DNA of 64,000 nt. It comes from Caballeronia sp. TF1N1 (GTDB taxonomy: Bacteria; Pseudomonadota; Gammaproteobacteria; Burkholderiales; Burkholderiaceae). Below the pieces are notes generated by a model, which saw nothing but the letters and a program-made list of their open reading frames with translations, was not told where the DNA came from and searched no databases. The stretch is taken from the NCBI RefSeq assembly GCF_022878925.1, contig NZ_CP084627.1:186001-250000 (forward strand). The letters run 5' to 3'. Position 1 is the first letter of the stretch. Every line of letters begins with the position of its first letter. This document shows positions 17,963 to 26,736 of this stretch, one piece after another. Position numbers and translations under genes: made by a program.

Positions 17963-19132
17963 ATGTCGAAAAGCCTTACCAAGCTCTGGTTGCGTGGCTT
18001 GAGACGCCTGGTCGCCAGTCAAGTCGAACCCTTGCGTGTGCCGAAGTCGCGTCCCTCAACAAAGCCAGCCCGACCGAAAAGCGTCAAGACAAAACTCAAG
18101 TCGGGCGCTGCTACCAAGGCAGCCACTGTGCGCAGTGGCTCAGGCCTTGGTGCGCAGCCGACGGCGCGGGAGTCGCGAGTTCGTCCGCGCGCGTCCGCCT
18201 GGGCTTTGGGGAAGTGGATGCGTTCCTATCATTCCGCGCCGCCGACGGGCGGACGCTTCGTCAACCATGTTTCGTACGCGCTGTACACGCCGCCGCAAGC
18301 CGAACTCGACCGAGTGCCGCTCGTCGTCATGTTGCACGGCTGTCAGCAGAATGCCGATGATTTTGCGCAAGGAACGCGCCTCAATCTTCTCGCCGACAAG
18401 TTTGGTTTCGCCGTGCTGTATCCCGAACAGTCTAAGCATGATCATGCGCATCGTTGCTGGCGCTGGTACGACGCGTCCGGCAATGGAGGCGGCGGCGAGG
18501 CGGCGTCGATCGTATCGCTGGTCAAGGCGGTCGTCGCCGAGCATGGTTTCGACGCCGAGCGCGTCTATCTCGCCGGCATGTCGGCGGGTGCTGGCATGTC
18601 CGCCTTGTTGGCGGTGCGATATCCGCAACTGTTCGCCGCTGTCGGCTTGCACTCTGGGGTAGTGTTCGGCGAGGCTAGTTCAGCAATCGGCGCGATGGAT
18701 GTCATGCGTCGCGGCAGTCGCAACGACCCCGTCACGCTCGTCGATGCTGCCGTCGACACGCGCGAATATCCCGGAATGCCGGCGATCATCGTCCACGGCG
18801 AGTTGGATTCGGTCGTGTCGCCGTCCAACGCCGCACAATTGACGCAACAATTTTTGCGTCTCAACGGTTTCGTCGATGCCGCTGGTGTTCCGCGCGCAGG
18901 CGAATTGCGTGAAGAGAAGCAAGCGGATGGCGTCGTGCGCGACTACTTCAAGAATGGCCGGCGCGTCGTCAAGAGCGTGGTCGTTCGCGGATTGGGCCAC
19001 GCGTGGGCGGGCGGCGACGATACCGTGGCTTTCCATTCAGCCAAGGGTCCGGACTCGTCAGCCGTGATGTGGGAGTTCTTCAAACATCAACGCCGTTCCA
19101 GCGAGTCCGCGCGCGCGGCTTTCGTTGCTTAG
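17963..19132 (+). CDS. PHB-depolymerase-type esterase (alpha/beta hydrolase)
   Basis: A 389-residue esterase of the poly(3-hydroxybutyrate) depolymerase (PhaZ/LpqC-like) family. The basic N-terminal ~80 residues precede a catalytic alpha/beta-hydrolase core: oxyanion region VMLHGCQQNADDFA, the HRCWRWYDA block typical of the family, nucleophile elbow GMSAG, an acidic residue in HGELDSVV and a late histidine in GLGHAWAGG. The ATG at 17963 has AGAGGA upstream. The natural substrate (PHB oligomers, feruloyl esters, other short esters) cannot be told from sequence; no classical Sec signal peptide is evident. Confidence 0.87.
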   Translation: MSKSLTKLWLRGLRRLVASQVEPLRVPKSRPSTKPARPKSVKTKLKSGAATKAATVRSGSGLGAQPTARESRVRPRASAWALGKWMRSYHSAPPTGGRFVNHVSYALYTPPQAELDRVPLVVMLHGCQQNADDFAQGTRLNLLADKFGFAVLYPEQSKHDHAHRCWRWYDASGNGGGGEAASIVSLVKAVVAEHGFDAERVYLAGMSAGAGMSALLAVRYPQLFAAVGLHSGVVFGEASSAIGAMDVMRRGSRNDPVTLVDAAVDTREYPGMPAIIVHGELDSVVSPSNAAQLTQQFLRLNGFVDAAGVPRAGELREEKQADGVVRDYFKNGRRVVKSVVVRGLGHAWAGGDDTVAFHSAKGPDSSAVMWEFFKHQRRSSESARAAFVA

Positions 19133-19272
19133 AGCAGTCCGCGCGACAATTTCAAGTGTTGCAAATTAGTCTTTAGTATCAGGAATCTAGCCGATAAGAC
19201 TTGCGTCGGATCAGGGATTACCCTATAGTTACATCCATAGGTAGTTACCCCAGTATCCAAGCGAGGCCCACC

Positions 19273-19446
19273 ATGTTCCTGCTCAGCCGCATTTTCCTGT
19301 TTCTGACGAAGTCCGCCGACCAACGCGATCGCGAACGCGACGACGCATATTTGGCCGAAGCCACCGACATTTATGATCTCGAATATCGCATGAAGCGCCT
19401 GGATCAGCGCGCTGGCACGCGTCATCCGACGTGGATGGCGAACTGA
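19273..19446 (+). CDS. DUF3563 small protein, 57 aa
   Basis: A short protein beginning MFLLSRIFLFL, continuing with a charged helix (DQRDRERDDAYLAEATD) and ending YDLEYRMKRLDQR, the pattern of DUF3563 found across Burkholderiales. Function is unknown. It is followed immediately by an intrinsic terminator, so it is probably a single-gene transcript. Confidence 0.85.
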   Translation: MFLLSRIFLFLTKSADQRDRERDDAYLAEATDIYDLEYRMKRLDQRAGTRHPTWMAN

Positions 19447-19471
19447 GCAGTATGCTTTCGAAGCGTAAGTA

Positions 19472-19506
19472 AAAAAGCCGCAGGAATTGTCCAGCGGCTT
19501 TTTTCA
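19472..19506 (+). terminator. Intrinsic terminator after DUF3563
   Basis: The stem AAAAAGCCGC / GCGGCTTTTT is followed by more T residues, 25 bases after the DUF3563 stop. Confidence 0.85.
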
Positions 19507-19521
19507 TTTGCAACGCCCAAG

Positions 19522-19556
19522 AAAATGCCGGCTTCGTGAGCCGGCATTTTCTTTTT
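19522..19556. terminator. Bidirectional intrinsic terminator
   Basis: A perfect 12-bp stem (AAAATGCCGGCT and its complement) with loop TCGTG and T/A runs on both sides lies between the convergent DUF3563 and ohr genes. Confidence 0.88.
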
Positions 19557-19567
19557 GTTCGACTCGC

Positions 19568-19987
19568 TCAGACGAGCTTCACGCGCACATCGACGTTGTT
19601 GCGCGTCGCGTTCGAATACGGGCAAACTTTGTGAGCCGCATCGACGAGCGCTTGTGCTTCCGCTCGGTCAAGTCCCGGCAGCGCGATGCGCAATTCGATA
19701 TCCAGCGCAAAGCCGCCCGCATCGTTCGGGCCGACGCCCACGTCGGCGGTGACGGTCGTATCCGCCGGAACCGTACGCTTTTGCTGGCCGGCGACAAATT
19801 TCATCGCGGAAAGAAAGCACGCCGAGTAGCCCGCCGCGAACAATTGTTCAGGATTCGTTCCTTCTGCGCCCGTGCCGCCCAAGGCCTTCGGTGCGCTCAA
19901 CTTCACGTTCAGTTGTTCGTCGGATGACACCGCGCGTCCGTCGCGTCCACCGGTGCTCGTCGCGGTTGCCTTGTACAGGATGCTCAT
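19568..19987 (-). CDS. ohr: Organic hydroperoxide resistance protein (Ohr)
   Basis: A thiol peroxidase of the OsmC/Ohr family that reduces organic hydroperoxides; 139 residues, normal length. The reactive Cys57 (GYSACFLS) and resolving Cys122 (KVCPYSNATR) are both present, and the N-terminal TATSTGGRDGRA is the Ohr subtype signature. It lies downstream of the gene for its presumed repressor OhrR on the same strand. The 153-base gap between them contains an A+T-rich stretch (about 20070-20115) where an OhrR operator would be expected. Confidence 0.94.
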   Translation of the reverse strand: MSILYKATATSTGGRDGRAVSSDEQLNVKLSAPKALGGTGAEGTNPEQLFAAGYSACFLSAMKFVAGQQKRTVPADTTVTADVGVGPNDAGGFALDIELRIALPGLDRAEAQALVDAAHKVCPYSNATRNNVDVRVKLV

Positions 19988-20140
19988 CGCTTTTCTCCTT
20001 GAATTCGTCGCCTTGTTCGGCGCGGAAGGGTTGGACTTGACTGTCGGGTCATCATTGCGTCGACCACGGATAGAAATATATCGCGCTAATCATTATCGTG
20101 CAAATTAAATTTTGGTCAAGATGCGATTAGGGAATGGCTA

Positions 20141-20593
20141 TCAGCGTTCTAGATACTCGTTGAGCGATGCGCGCAGCCTGACCAGATCGCTGCGCAGGCG
20201 CACTAATTCGTCGACATCCGATCCAGCCGCGCAAAAGATCTCAGGCGGAATGGCACGCGCGGATTGCCGCAGCGACCGGCCTTGCGCCGTCAAGCGCACG
20301 TGCACCTGCCGTTCGTCCTCGACGCCGCGCATGCGCTCGACGTACCCCTGCGCCTCCAGGCGCTTGAGCAGCGGCGTGAGCGTGGCGGAATCGAGCGACA
20401 GGCGCGCGGCGATTTCCTTTACGGTGAGATTGTCGCTTTCCCACAGCACGAGCATCGCCAGATACTGCGGATAGGTGAGGCCGAGTTTGTCGAGCATCGG
20501 CTTGTAGGTTTTCGTCATCGCGAGCGATGTCGAATAGAGCGCGAAGCAGATTTGCTGATCGAGTTCGAGCGGGAAGTCGTCGGGCGAGGTCAT
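20141..20593 (-). CDS. ohrR: OhrR, MarR-family organic peroxide sensor
   Basis: A MarR-type dimeric repressor of 150 residues. The redox cysteine typical of OhrR is Cys16 in QQICFALYS. The winged-helix core follows (LTYPQYLAMLVLWE, DSATLTPLLKRLEAQG, the DERQVHVRLT wing). Oxidation by organic hydroperoxides releases such repressors from the ohr promoter. The start was moved to ATG 20593 (MTSPDD), five codons inside the open frame. It is paired with ohr downstream. Confidence 0.92.
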   Translation of the reverse strand: MTSPDDFPLELDQQICFALYSTSLAMTKTYKPMLDKLGLTYPQYLAMLVLWESDNLTVKEIAARLSLDSATLTPLLKRLEAQGYVERMRGVEDERQVHVRLTAQGRSLRQSARAIPPEIFCAAGSDVDELVRLRSDLVRLRASLNEYLER

Positions 20594-20671
20594 GGCGAAG
20601 CGCCGCAAAAGGCCGTATCGGCCAATGACGTTAGTGTACGGAAAACGCTTCGCGCGCGAGGATTCGGGGCA

Positions 20672-21493
20672 TCAGATGCCCGGTGTATCCGATGCATTAG
20701 GCATATCCGGCGTGTCCGGCGACTGCACGCCGAAGCAGCCGCGATAAGTCGCATAGAACGAGCAGTAGAGCGCGGTCGTGACGAGAATCGACGCGGGCAT
20801 GAGCACCGCCAACGCCATCTCCTGGCTCACGCCGAGCGCCTGCATCAGCGCGGTCAGGCCAAACGATACGGCAAGCGCCACGGCAATCCACAACACGCCG
20901 TAAAGCACGAAGGCGCCGCGATTACGCCAGCACGACACGAGGCTGAAGAACAGCGCCTTCGCGGGCGTCACGTCGTGCCATGCAACGAGAATGGGCGCGA
21001 ACCAGAACAGCATGGCCACTGGGATGTAGCAGGCCATCGCCACCAGCACGGCGAGCGGGCTGAAGCTCGCGGCCACGGTTTCGGGGTCGCCGGCGGGGCC
21101 GTCGCCCATCATCAGGCCGAGCAGCGTGCCGCCGTCGACCAGTGCCGATGCCGCGAAGATTACCGCCATCGCCACGACGTAGATCGCGCCGAGCGCGAGC
21201 AGACGGCGCGCGACCACGGTGCCGTAGGAGCGGAAGCCATCGACGAGAACGGTCGGCCAAACGGGCTTGCCCGCGATGGTATCGCGGCAGGCGGCCATGA
21301 AACCTACCGCGATGCCCGGAATGAATAGCAACGGCAACAGCGGTCCGATGAGCGGCACGCGCGAAATCAGCGTCATCACGAACAGATAAGCGAAGAACAC
21401 GGTGAGAAACGCAAACGGATTGCGGCGGAACAGCCAGATGCCCTGGCGGAACCATACATAGCCGGTCTTGGCGGGAACTTCGATCAGTCGCAT
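20672..21493 (-). CDS. BPSS1780-family membrane protein
   Basis: A polytopic inner-membrane protein of 273 residues with about six hydrophobic segments and the family opening RLIEVPAKTGYVWFRQGIWLFRRNP. The family is characteristic of Burkholderiales and has no assigned function. It begins 15 bases after the thrB stop, so the two are probably co-transcribed. Confidence 0.85.
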   Translation of the reverse strand: MRLIEVPAKTGYVWFRQGIWLFRRNPFAFLTVFFAYLFVMTLISRVPLIGPLLPLLFIPGIAVGFMAACRDTIAGKPVWPTVLVDGFRSYGTVVARRLLALGAIYVVAMAVIFAASALVDGGTLLGLMMGDGPAGDPETVAASFSPLAVLVAMACYIPVAMLFWFAPILVAWHDVTPAKALFFSLVSCWRNRGAFVLYGVLWIAVALAVSFGLTALMQALGVSQEMALAVLMPASILVTTALYCSFYATYRGCFGVQSPDTPDMPNASDTPGI

Positions 21494-21508
21494 GAGCAGA
21501 GTGGAAGG

Positions 21509-22477
21509 TTACTGATTGAGGCTGGCAGCGGCTTTGACGCGCTCGCGCAGAATGCGTTCGAAATGGCCGGGATCGTGCGGTTTCAACATCTGCGCCTCGC
21601 GCGGACGGTAAAAATCGTACAGGCGCGAGACCCAGAAGCGCATGGCGCCGGCGCGCAGCATGTCGTTCCAGTGGCGTTCCTCGGCGGGCGTGAAGGGGCG
21701 CACGGTTTGATAAGCGCGCAGCATTGCGTCGACACGCGCGGGGTCGAGCGCGCCGCTTTCGAGATCGACGCACCAGTCGTTCACGGTCACGGCGACGTCG
21801 AAGAGCCACTTGTCGACGCCCGCGAAGTAGAAGTCGAAGAACCCGCCGAGCCGTGCGTGATCGCGGCCCGGCGCGAACAGCACGTTGTCGCGAAACAGAT
21901 CGCAGTGGCACGGTCCGTCCGGCAGCGCGGCGTAGTCCGCCGACGTGAAAAACGCGGCCTGATGCACAAGCTCGGATTCGATCAGTTCGCGCTGCGGCGC
22001 GCTCAGGAAGTCAACGATGGCCGGCAAGTTCTCCTGCCACCACGCGAGGCTGCGCAAGTTCGGCTGATGCCGCGGAAAATCGCGCCCGGCGAGATGCATG
22101 CGCGCGAGCATCTGACCGACTTCGATGCAATGCGCGGGCGTCGGCTTGAGTTCCGGCGCGCCTTCGAGTTTCGTGACGATGGCAGCGGGCTTGCCGTGCA
22201 GTATGCCGAAGAGCGAGCCGTCGCTGCGCGGCATGGGATCGGGAACCGGCACGCGATGCGCGGCCAGATGGCGCATCAGATCGAGATAGAACGGCAGTTG
22301 CGTCGCCGTGAGATTCTCGAAGATCGTGAGCACGTATTCGCCGCGCGTGGTCGTAAGAAAAAAGTTGCTGTTCTCGATGCCCGACTGGATGCCGCGCAAT
22401 TCGACGACATCGCCGAGATCGTAGTGTTGCAGCCAGTCGCCGAGTTCGGCGTCAGAGACGGGGGTGAATACGGCCAT
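21509..22477 (-). CDS. thrB: Homoserine kinase (aminoglycoside phosphotransferase fold)
   Basis: This enzyme phosphorylates homoserine in threonine synthesis. The 322-residue protein is the APH/choline-kinase-type ThrB of beta- and gamma-proteobacteria, not the GHMP type: [13 protein letters not shown] for the nucleotide loop, [12 protein letters not shown] with the catalytic Asp, and [17 protein letters not shown] for the metal-binding Asp. The ATG is at 22477. It is followed by the BPSS1780 gene and preceded by a small secreted-protein gene on the same strand, with a hairpin between. Confidence 0.93.
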   Translation of the reverse strand: MAVFTPVSDAELGDWLQHYDLGDVVELRGIQSGIENSNFFLTTTRGEYVLTIFENLTATQLPFYLDLMRHLAAHRVPVPDPMPRSDGSLFGILHGKPAAIVTKLEGAPELKPTPAHCIEVGQMLARMHLAGRDFPRHQPNLRSLAWWQENLPAIVDFLSAPQRELIESELVHQAAFFTSADYAALPDGPCHCDLFRDNVLFAPGRDHARLGGFFDFYFAGVDKWLFDVAVTVNDWCVDLESGALDPARVDAMLRAYQTVRPFTPAEERHWNDMLRAGAMRFWVSRLYDFYRPREAQMLKPHDPGHFERILRERVKAAASLNQ

Positions 22478-22552
22478 GCAGAAACTTGGGTCAGGTTGAG
22501 AAGCCCGTGGCGGGCCGGTGAACGGCGCAGTCGCGTGAGCACTGCGTGAAGA

Positions 22553-22574
22553 CGCCCGCTCAGACGAGCGGGCG
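22553..22574 (-). terminator. Hairpin between the DUF2782-like gene and thrB
   Basis: CGCCCGCTC-AGAC-GAGCGGGCG is a perfect 9-bp stem with a 4-base loop. It lacks a long T run, so it may attenuate rather than end transcription into thrB. Confidence 0.5.
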
Positions 22575-22590
22575 CAAATCGACCCGAGGA

Positions 22591-22989
22591 TCAGTAACGC
22601 ACGCTCACCGATGGCAGGCGTGTGCTTGCCTTGCCGTTATCGCGGACTTGCGGCGAGGTGTCGTAAGGCGAACTCATCTGATAGCGCGTGCCGAAGTTCG
22701 AATGCACGTTGATCTCGACGGGCTTGCCCTTGTCGCGATACTCGGTGATCTCGGTGCCGTTGGTGCTGAGTTCGTGGAAGCTCGGCATGCGCGGCGGCGA
22801 AATTTCGACCTTCGAACTCGCGTTCGCGGGCGGGCGGTTGATGGCCTTCAGATCAGGCAGGCCAGCGGCTTCTTCCTGCGACATTTGTGGCTGTGCGCCC
22901 GCCTGCTCGGCCTGGAGGGTTTGCGCCGTGGCGCCTACACTTGCGACGGCAAGGATGGCCGCGGCGGCGGCGAAATAGAGCGGCTTCAT
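22591..22989 (-). CDS. DUF2782-like exported protein
   Basis: A 132-residue protein with a signal peptide ([22 protein letters not shown]) and a C-terminal region [20 protein letters not shown] that matches the small DUF2782 periplasmic family found beside polA/thrB in Burkholderiales. The ATG has a GGAG ribosome site. Function is unknown. Here the gene is separated from polA by amn, the lipoprotein gene and the LOG gene. Confidence 0.8.
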   Translation of the reverse strand: MKPLYFAAAAAILAVASVGATAQTLQAEQAGAQPQMSQEEAAGLPDLKAINRPPANASSKVEISPPRMPSFHELSTNGTEITEYRDKGKPVEINVHSNFGTRYQMSSPYDTSPQVRDNGKASTRLPSVSVRY

Positions 22990-23208
22990 GTCAGTTCTCC
23001 AGGCGATGGCCGGATTCTAGCAAAACGCGAACCCCATGCCGGCGCAACGCCTTATTTTGCGCTGCTTCACGGATTTCGGCCGGAACGTTCAAAAAGCTGT
23101 TGCGCGCCGTGTTCGCACGCACTTGCGCGGCGCGGGGGCTTCATGGTTCTTGCATGCTTCCGTGTTAATGTCGATGACTACGAGGGCATCAGACACGCAT
23201 ACAAGATC

Positions 23209-24735
23209 ATGACAAACGACCGGACTCAGACCACTCAGGGAACGCCTGCAAACGACTTCCCAACCGAATCATTCGACGACCCCGCAGCCGCCGTCTCGCG
23301 GGTCTCCGCCATCTACGAAGCCAACACCGCTTTCCTGCGCGACGCGTTCGCGCGGTATCGGCGCAACGAGCAGTTCACGCATCGCGTGCGCGCGTGCTAT
23401 CCGTTCGTGCGCGTGCGTACCGAGCTCAACACGCAGATCGACTCGCGGCGCTCGTATGGTTTCGTCGCCGGGCCCGGCATCTTCGAAACTACGCTCACGC
23501 GTCCGGATCTCTTTGGCGATTATTATCGCGAGCAGTTGCGGCTCTTGACGAAGAACCATCATGTGGGCATTGAAGTGGGCGTGTCGGCGCAACCCATTCC
23601 TATTCACTTCGCGTTCGCCGAAGGCATCCATCTCGAAGGCGATCTCGACCGCGATCGCCTGCTCGCCATGCGCAATGTCTTCGATACCCCGGACCTCGCG
23701 CTGCTCGACGACCGCATCGTGAACGGCACGTATGAGCCCGCCGCGGGCGAGCCTCATCCGCTTGCGCTCTTCACGGCGGCGCGGGTGGATTTTTCGCTGC
23801 ATCGGCTGCGGCACTACACGGCGACTTCCCCCACGCATTTTCAGAACTACGTGCTTTATACGAATTACCAGTTCTATATCGACGAGTTCGTGAAGCTCGG
23901 CCGCACGCTGATGTCGCGCGCGGATGACGAGGAAACGCGCGCGTATCGCAGCGAGTATTCGTCATTCGTCGAACCGGGCGATGTCGTCACCTACAACGCC
24001 AATCTCGGCGAGCAACCGGAGGAAGGCGCGCCAATCGCGCGTCTGCCGCAGATGCCCGCGTATCACCTGAAGCGCGCGGATGGCAGCGGCATCACGATGG
24101 TGAACATCGGCGTGGGGCCGTCGAACGCAAAGACCATTACGGATCACATCGCGGTGCTGCGTCCGCACGCGTGGGTCATGCTCGGGCATTGCGCGGGCTT
24201 GCGGAACACGCAGCGTCTGGGCGATTACGTGCTGGCGCACGGCTATGTGCGCGAGGATCACGTACTGGATGACGACCTGCCGCTGTGGGTGCCGATTCCC
24301 GCGCTGGCGGAAGTGCAGGTCGCGCTCGAAAAGGCCGTGGCGCAGGTGACGCAACTCGAAGGCGTGGAACTGAAGCGCGTGATGCGCACGGGCACCGTCG
24401 CGAGCGTGGACAATCGGAATTGGGAATTGCGCGATCATCGCGAGCCGGTGCAGCGGCTGTCGCAAAGCCGCGCGATCGCGCTCGATATGGAAAGCGCGAC
24501 CATCGCCGCGAACGGCTTCCGGTTCCGCGTGCCTTATGGGACGTTGCTATGCGTGTCGGACAAACCGCTGCATGGCGAACTCAAGCTGCCGGGCATGGCC
24601 GATCAGTTTTATCGTGCGCAAGTGGATCAGCATTTGCAGATCGGCGTGAAGGCAATGGAACTGCTGCGCATGAATGGCCTGTCGCGGTTGCACAGCCGGA
24701 AGTTGCGCAGCTTTGCGGAGGTGGCGTTTCAGTGA
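23209..24735 (+). CDS. amn: AMP nucleosidase
   Basis: This enzyme hydrolyses AMP to adenine and ribose-5-phosphate, adjusting adenylate pools. The 508-residue protein has an N-terminal Amn-specific domain (YPFVRVRTELN, GPGIFETTLTRPDLF) and a C-terminal nucleoside-phosphorylase-like domain with MVNIGVGPSNAKT, MLGHCAGLR and LDMESATIAANGFR. The start is uncertain: ATG 23209 gives a length near the family norm, while an in-frame ATG at 23143 would add 22 residues. It is convergent with the lipoprotein gene, with a terminator between. Confidence 0.92.
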   Translation: MTNDRTQTTQGTPANDFPTESFDDPAAAVSRVSAIYEANTAFLRDAFARYRRNEQFTHRVRACYPFVRVRTELNTQIDSRRSYGFVAGPGIFETTLTRPDLFGDYYREQLRLLTKNHHVGIEVGVSAQPIPIHFAFAEGIHLEGDLDRDRLLAMRNVFDTPDLALLDDRIVNGTYEPAAGEPHPLALFTAARVDFSLHRLRHYTATSPTHFQNYVLYTNYQFYIDEFVKLGRTLMSRADDEETRAYRSEYSSFVEPGDVVTYNANLGEQPEEGAPIARLPQMPAYHLKRADGSGITMVNIGVGPSNAKTITDHIAVLRPHAWVMLGHCAGLRNTQRLGDYVLAHGYVREDHVLDDDLPLWVPIPALAEVQVALEKAVAQVTQLEGVELKRVMRTGTVASVDNRNWELRDHREPVQRLSQSRAIALDMESATIAANGFRFRVPYGTLLCVSDKPLHGELKLPGMADQFYRAQVDQHLQIGVKAMELLRMNGLSRLHSRKLRSFAEVAFQ

Positions 24736-24762
24736 GAGCCTTGCTCTCGTAAGTCGATTTGA

Positions 24763-24790
24763 ACGAGCCGCATTGCGCGGCCCGTTTGGT
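24763..24790. terminator. Terminator between convergent amn and lipoprotein genes
   Basis: The stem ACGAGCCGC / GCGGCCCGT (one G-T pair) with loop ATTGC is followed by a T-rich stretch. Confidence 0.6.
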
Positions 24791-24794
24791 TTGC

Positions 24795-25661
24795 TTATTG
24801 CTGCGGCAGCGGTGCTGCAAGCAGTCGCGTGTAGTTCATCCAGCCAGTCGCCGGCGCGTCCGTTCCCTTATAAGGCGTACAGCCGGCGTCTTTATCCGTT
24901 TCTTCCGGTTTGCAGTATGCGCCTTCATAGGTCACCCGTACCCACGGTGTTTGCTGACCGGCCGCCTCCGTGACGTTGCGAACTGTCGATGTATCCACGC
25001 TTACTTTCGAGTTCTTCGGGATGACGATCAGCGCGGAGCAGCTCGATCCCGGGCACGAACGCAGGTTCATGTCGATCCGGCTGAGCCACATATCGACGAC
25101 GCCACGATTGGCAGGCGCGTCTGCCTGAACTTGCGGCGCTGGCGTCGATGGAGCCGTTCTCAGTGCGATGAGCCGATCCATGTCGTCGCTGCTGATCTTG
25201 CGAACGAAGGCGAAATCTTGCTGCGTGCCGTCTGGCGACGTGATGTTGATCGTGGTGGCATCTTCCTGCGATGTCACCGAGATCGTATTGATTTCCGGCT
25301 TGCCGTTGCGCATGAGCTTGATGTTGACGGTGCCGTTTTCCGGGTCGACGTTGCCAAGCGTCACAGGCAAAAGTGAATCGCCGCGGGACATCTGCACGTC
25401 ATTGTTCGCAGCATAAACAGTGAGAAGACCCTTGCCCACAGAAGGCTTCCATACCCCCGAGATTTGGTCCAGCAGCTTGGCTCGGTAATCAGGCGTCGCT
25501 TCGGCCGGAACGGCTGCGGGAGTGGGTGCCGGGGCCTGCGTCGTGCTTGGGGCCGGTTCGGATGCGGAGTCGTGCTTGTCGCCAGGGCATCCTGTCAACA
25601 GTGAGGTCGCAAAGGCAGCGGTCACGGCTAAACGCAATGACCGGTTCAATACATTTTTCAT
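24795..25661 (-). CDS. Predicted lipoprotein, 288 aa
   Basis: It starts with a lipoprotein signal peptide ending in the lipobox LLTGC (Cys25), then a Ser/Pro/Ala-rich linker (residues ~30-55). A middle domain (~58-165) resembles extracytoplasmic beta-sandwich proteins, and the C-terminal part (~185-285) contains MNLRSCPGSSCSALIVIPKNSKV, which looks like a bacterial SH3 fold with a Cys pair. I do not recognise a specific function. Membrane anchoring is likely. Confidence 0.75.
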   Translation of the reverse strand: MKNVLNRSLRLAVTAAFATSLLTGCPGDKHDSASEPAPSTTQAPAPTPAAVPAEATPDYRAKLLDQISGVWKPSVGKGLLTVYAANNDVQMSRGDSLLPVTLGNVDPENGTVNIKLMRNGKPEINTISVTSQEDATTINITSPDGTQQDFAFVRKISSDDMDRLIALRTAPSTPAPQVQADAPANRGVVDMWLSRIDMNLRSCPGSSCSALIVIPKNSKVSVDTSTVRNVTEAAGQQTPWVRVTYEGAYCKPEETDKDAGCTPYKGTDAPATGWMNYTRLLAAPLPQQ

Positions 25662-25985
25662 TCGAGGTTTCCTACTTCGACACTTGATGCGCCAACGCGC
25701 GAGCGCGCATTGACTCGCTATCTCAAAATCTGTTTTCCGATGGACTAAAACTATCGATAAACGTAAAAAATAGCCGCAAGCGTTGTAGGCATTGCGGCCA
25801 CGAGCGATTGAATTATCGGCGGCGAATCTTAGCGAGTTGACTTGCGCTTAGCAAGAGCCTGGATACTTCGAATTACTGAGTAAAAAGATTTTTTGATATT
25901 TAACGGCTAATGACCTTGAAAGCGAGCCTACTAAGAATTTGCGGACGCCTGACACCGCATCCGCAGTTCAGCCCGCTCAAGACAA
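25662..25985. other. A+T-rich spacer between LOG gene and lipoprotein gene
   Basis: No gene is seen. It holds the terminator listed next and, on the minus strand below it, the probable promoter zone of the lipoprotein gene. Confidence 0.5.
25764..25798 (-). terminator. Intrinsic terminator of the LOG gene
   Basis: On the minus strand GCCGCAA, a 12-base loop and TTGCGGC are followed by TATTTTTT, about 190 bases after the LOG stop. Confidence 0.7.
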
Positions 25986-26735
25986 TCACAAATAAAACAT
26001 CCGGTCCTCATCCGACTTACCTTCCGCCGGTTGCTCTGCTGCGCCTTCGCGATCTTCATAGAAGCGCAGCACCGCATCGAGCACTTGATCGGGGTCGTCG
26101 ATCACTTGCATTAGTCCAAGATCTTTTTCGCCGATGACGCCATTGGTCAGCAGCGTGTTCTTGAACCAGTCGAGCAAGCCGGCCCAAAATTCGGCGCCCA
26201 CCAGCACGATAGGCACGTGGCGCGACTTCTTGGTCTGAATGAGCGTGAGCACTTCGGCCAGTTCGTCAAGCGTGCCGAAGCCGCCCGGCATCACGACGAC
26301 CGCATCCGAATTCTTGACGAACGTGACCTTCCGCGTGAAGAAGTGACGGAAGCGCAGCGAGATGTCCTGCCATTGATTGCCCGACTGCTCGTGCGGCAAT
26401 TCGATGTTGAGACCCACCGACGGCGACTTGCCCGCATGCGCGCCTTTATTGGCTGCTTCCATGATGCCGGGACCGCCGCCGGAGATCACGGCAAAGCCTG
26501 CATCCGAGAATTTTTGCGCGATTTCAATGGTCCGCTGATAGTACGGCGACTCGGGTTTGAGACGCGCGGAACCGTAGATGCTGATGGCAGGACGGATCTC
26601 CGAGAGGTACTCGGTAGCCTCGATAAACTCTGCCATAATCGTGAACATCTGCCACGATGCGCGAGCCTTTTTGGCCGTCGCGCGCTCTTGATCTGCGAGC
26701 GATCGCAGACTCGGAATCACTTTTCTCTTGTTCAT
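25986..26735 (-). CDS. LOG-family Rossmann protein (TIGR00730)
   Basis: A 249-residue member of the LOG (lysine decarboxylase-like) family, nucleotide 5'-monophosphate phosphoribohydrolases. The signatures are ISGGGPGIMEAANKGA and PGGFGTLDELAEVLT. The N-terminal ~40 residues (VIPSLRSLADQERATAKKA) are an extension seen in Burkholderiales members. The start codon at 26735 lies one base from the divergent polA ATG, so the two promoters must lie inside each other's coding region unless a shorter start is used (an internal ATG exists at 26648). Confidence 0.9.
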   Translation of the reverse strand: MNKRKVIPSLRSLADQERATAKKARASWQMFTIMAEFIEATEYLSEIRPAISIYGSARLKPESPYYQRTIEIAQKFSDAGFAVISGGGPGIMEAANKGAHAGKSPSVGLNIELPHEQSGNQWQDISLRFRHFFTRKVTFVKNSDAVVVMPGGFGTLDELAEVLTLIQTKKSRHVPIVLVGAEFWAGLLDWFKNTLLTNGVIGEKDLGLMQVIDDPDQVLDAVLRFYEDREGAAEQPAEGKSDEDRMFYL

Positions 26736-26736
26736 A

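Noticed and set aside
20060..20120. OhrR operator between ohrR and ohr
   Set aside because: The region is A+T-rich and suitably placed, but I could not find an inverted repeat close enough to known OhrR boxes to report it as a feature.
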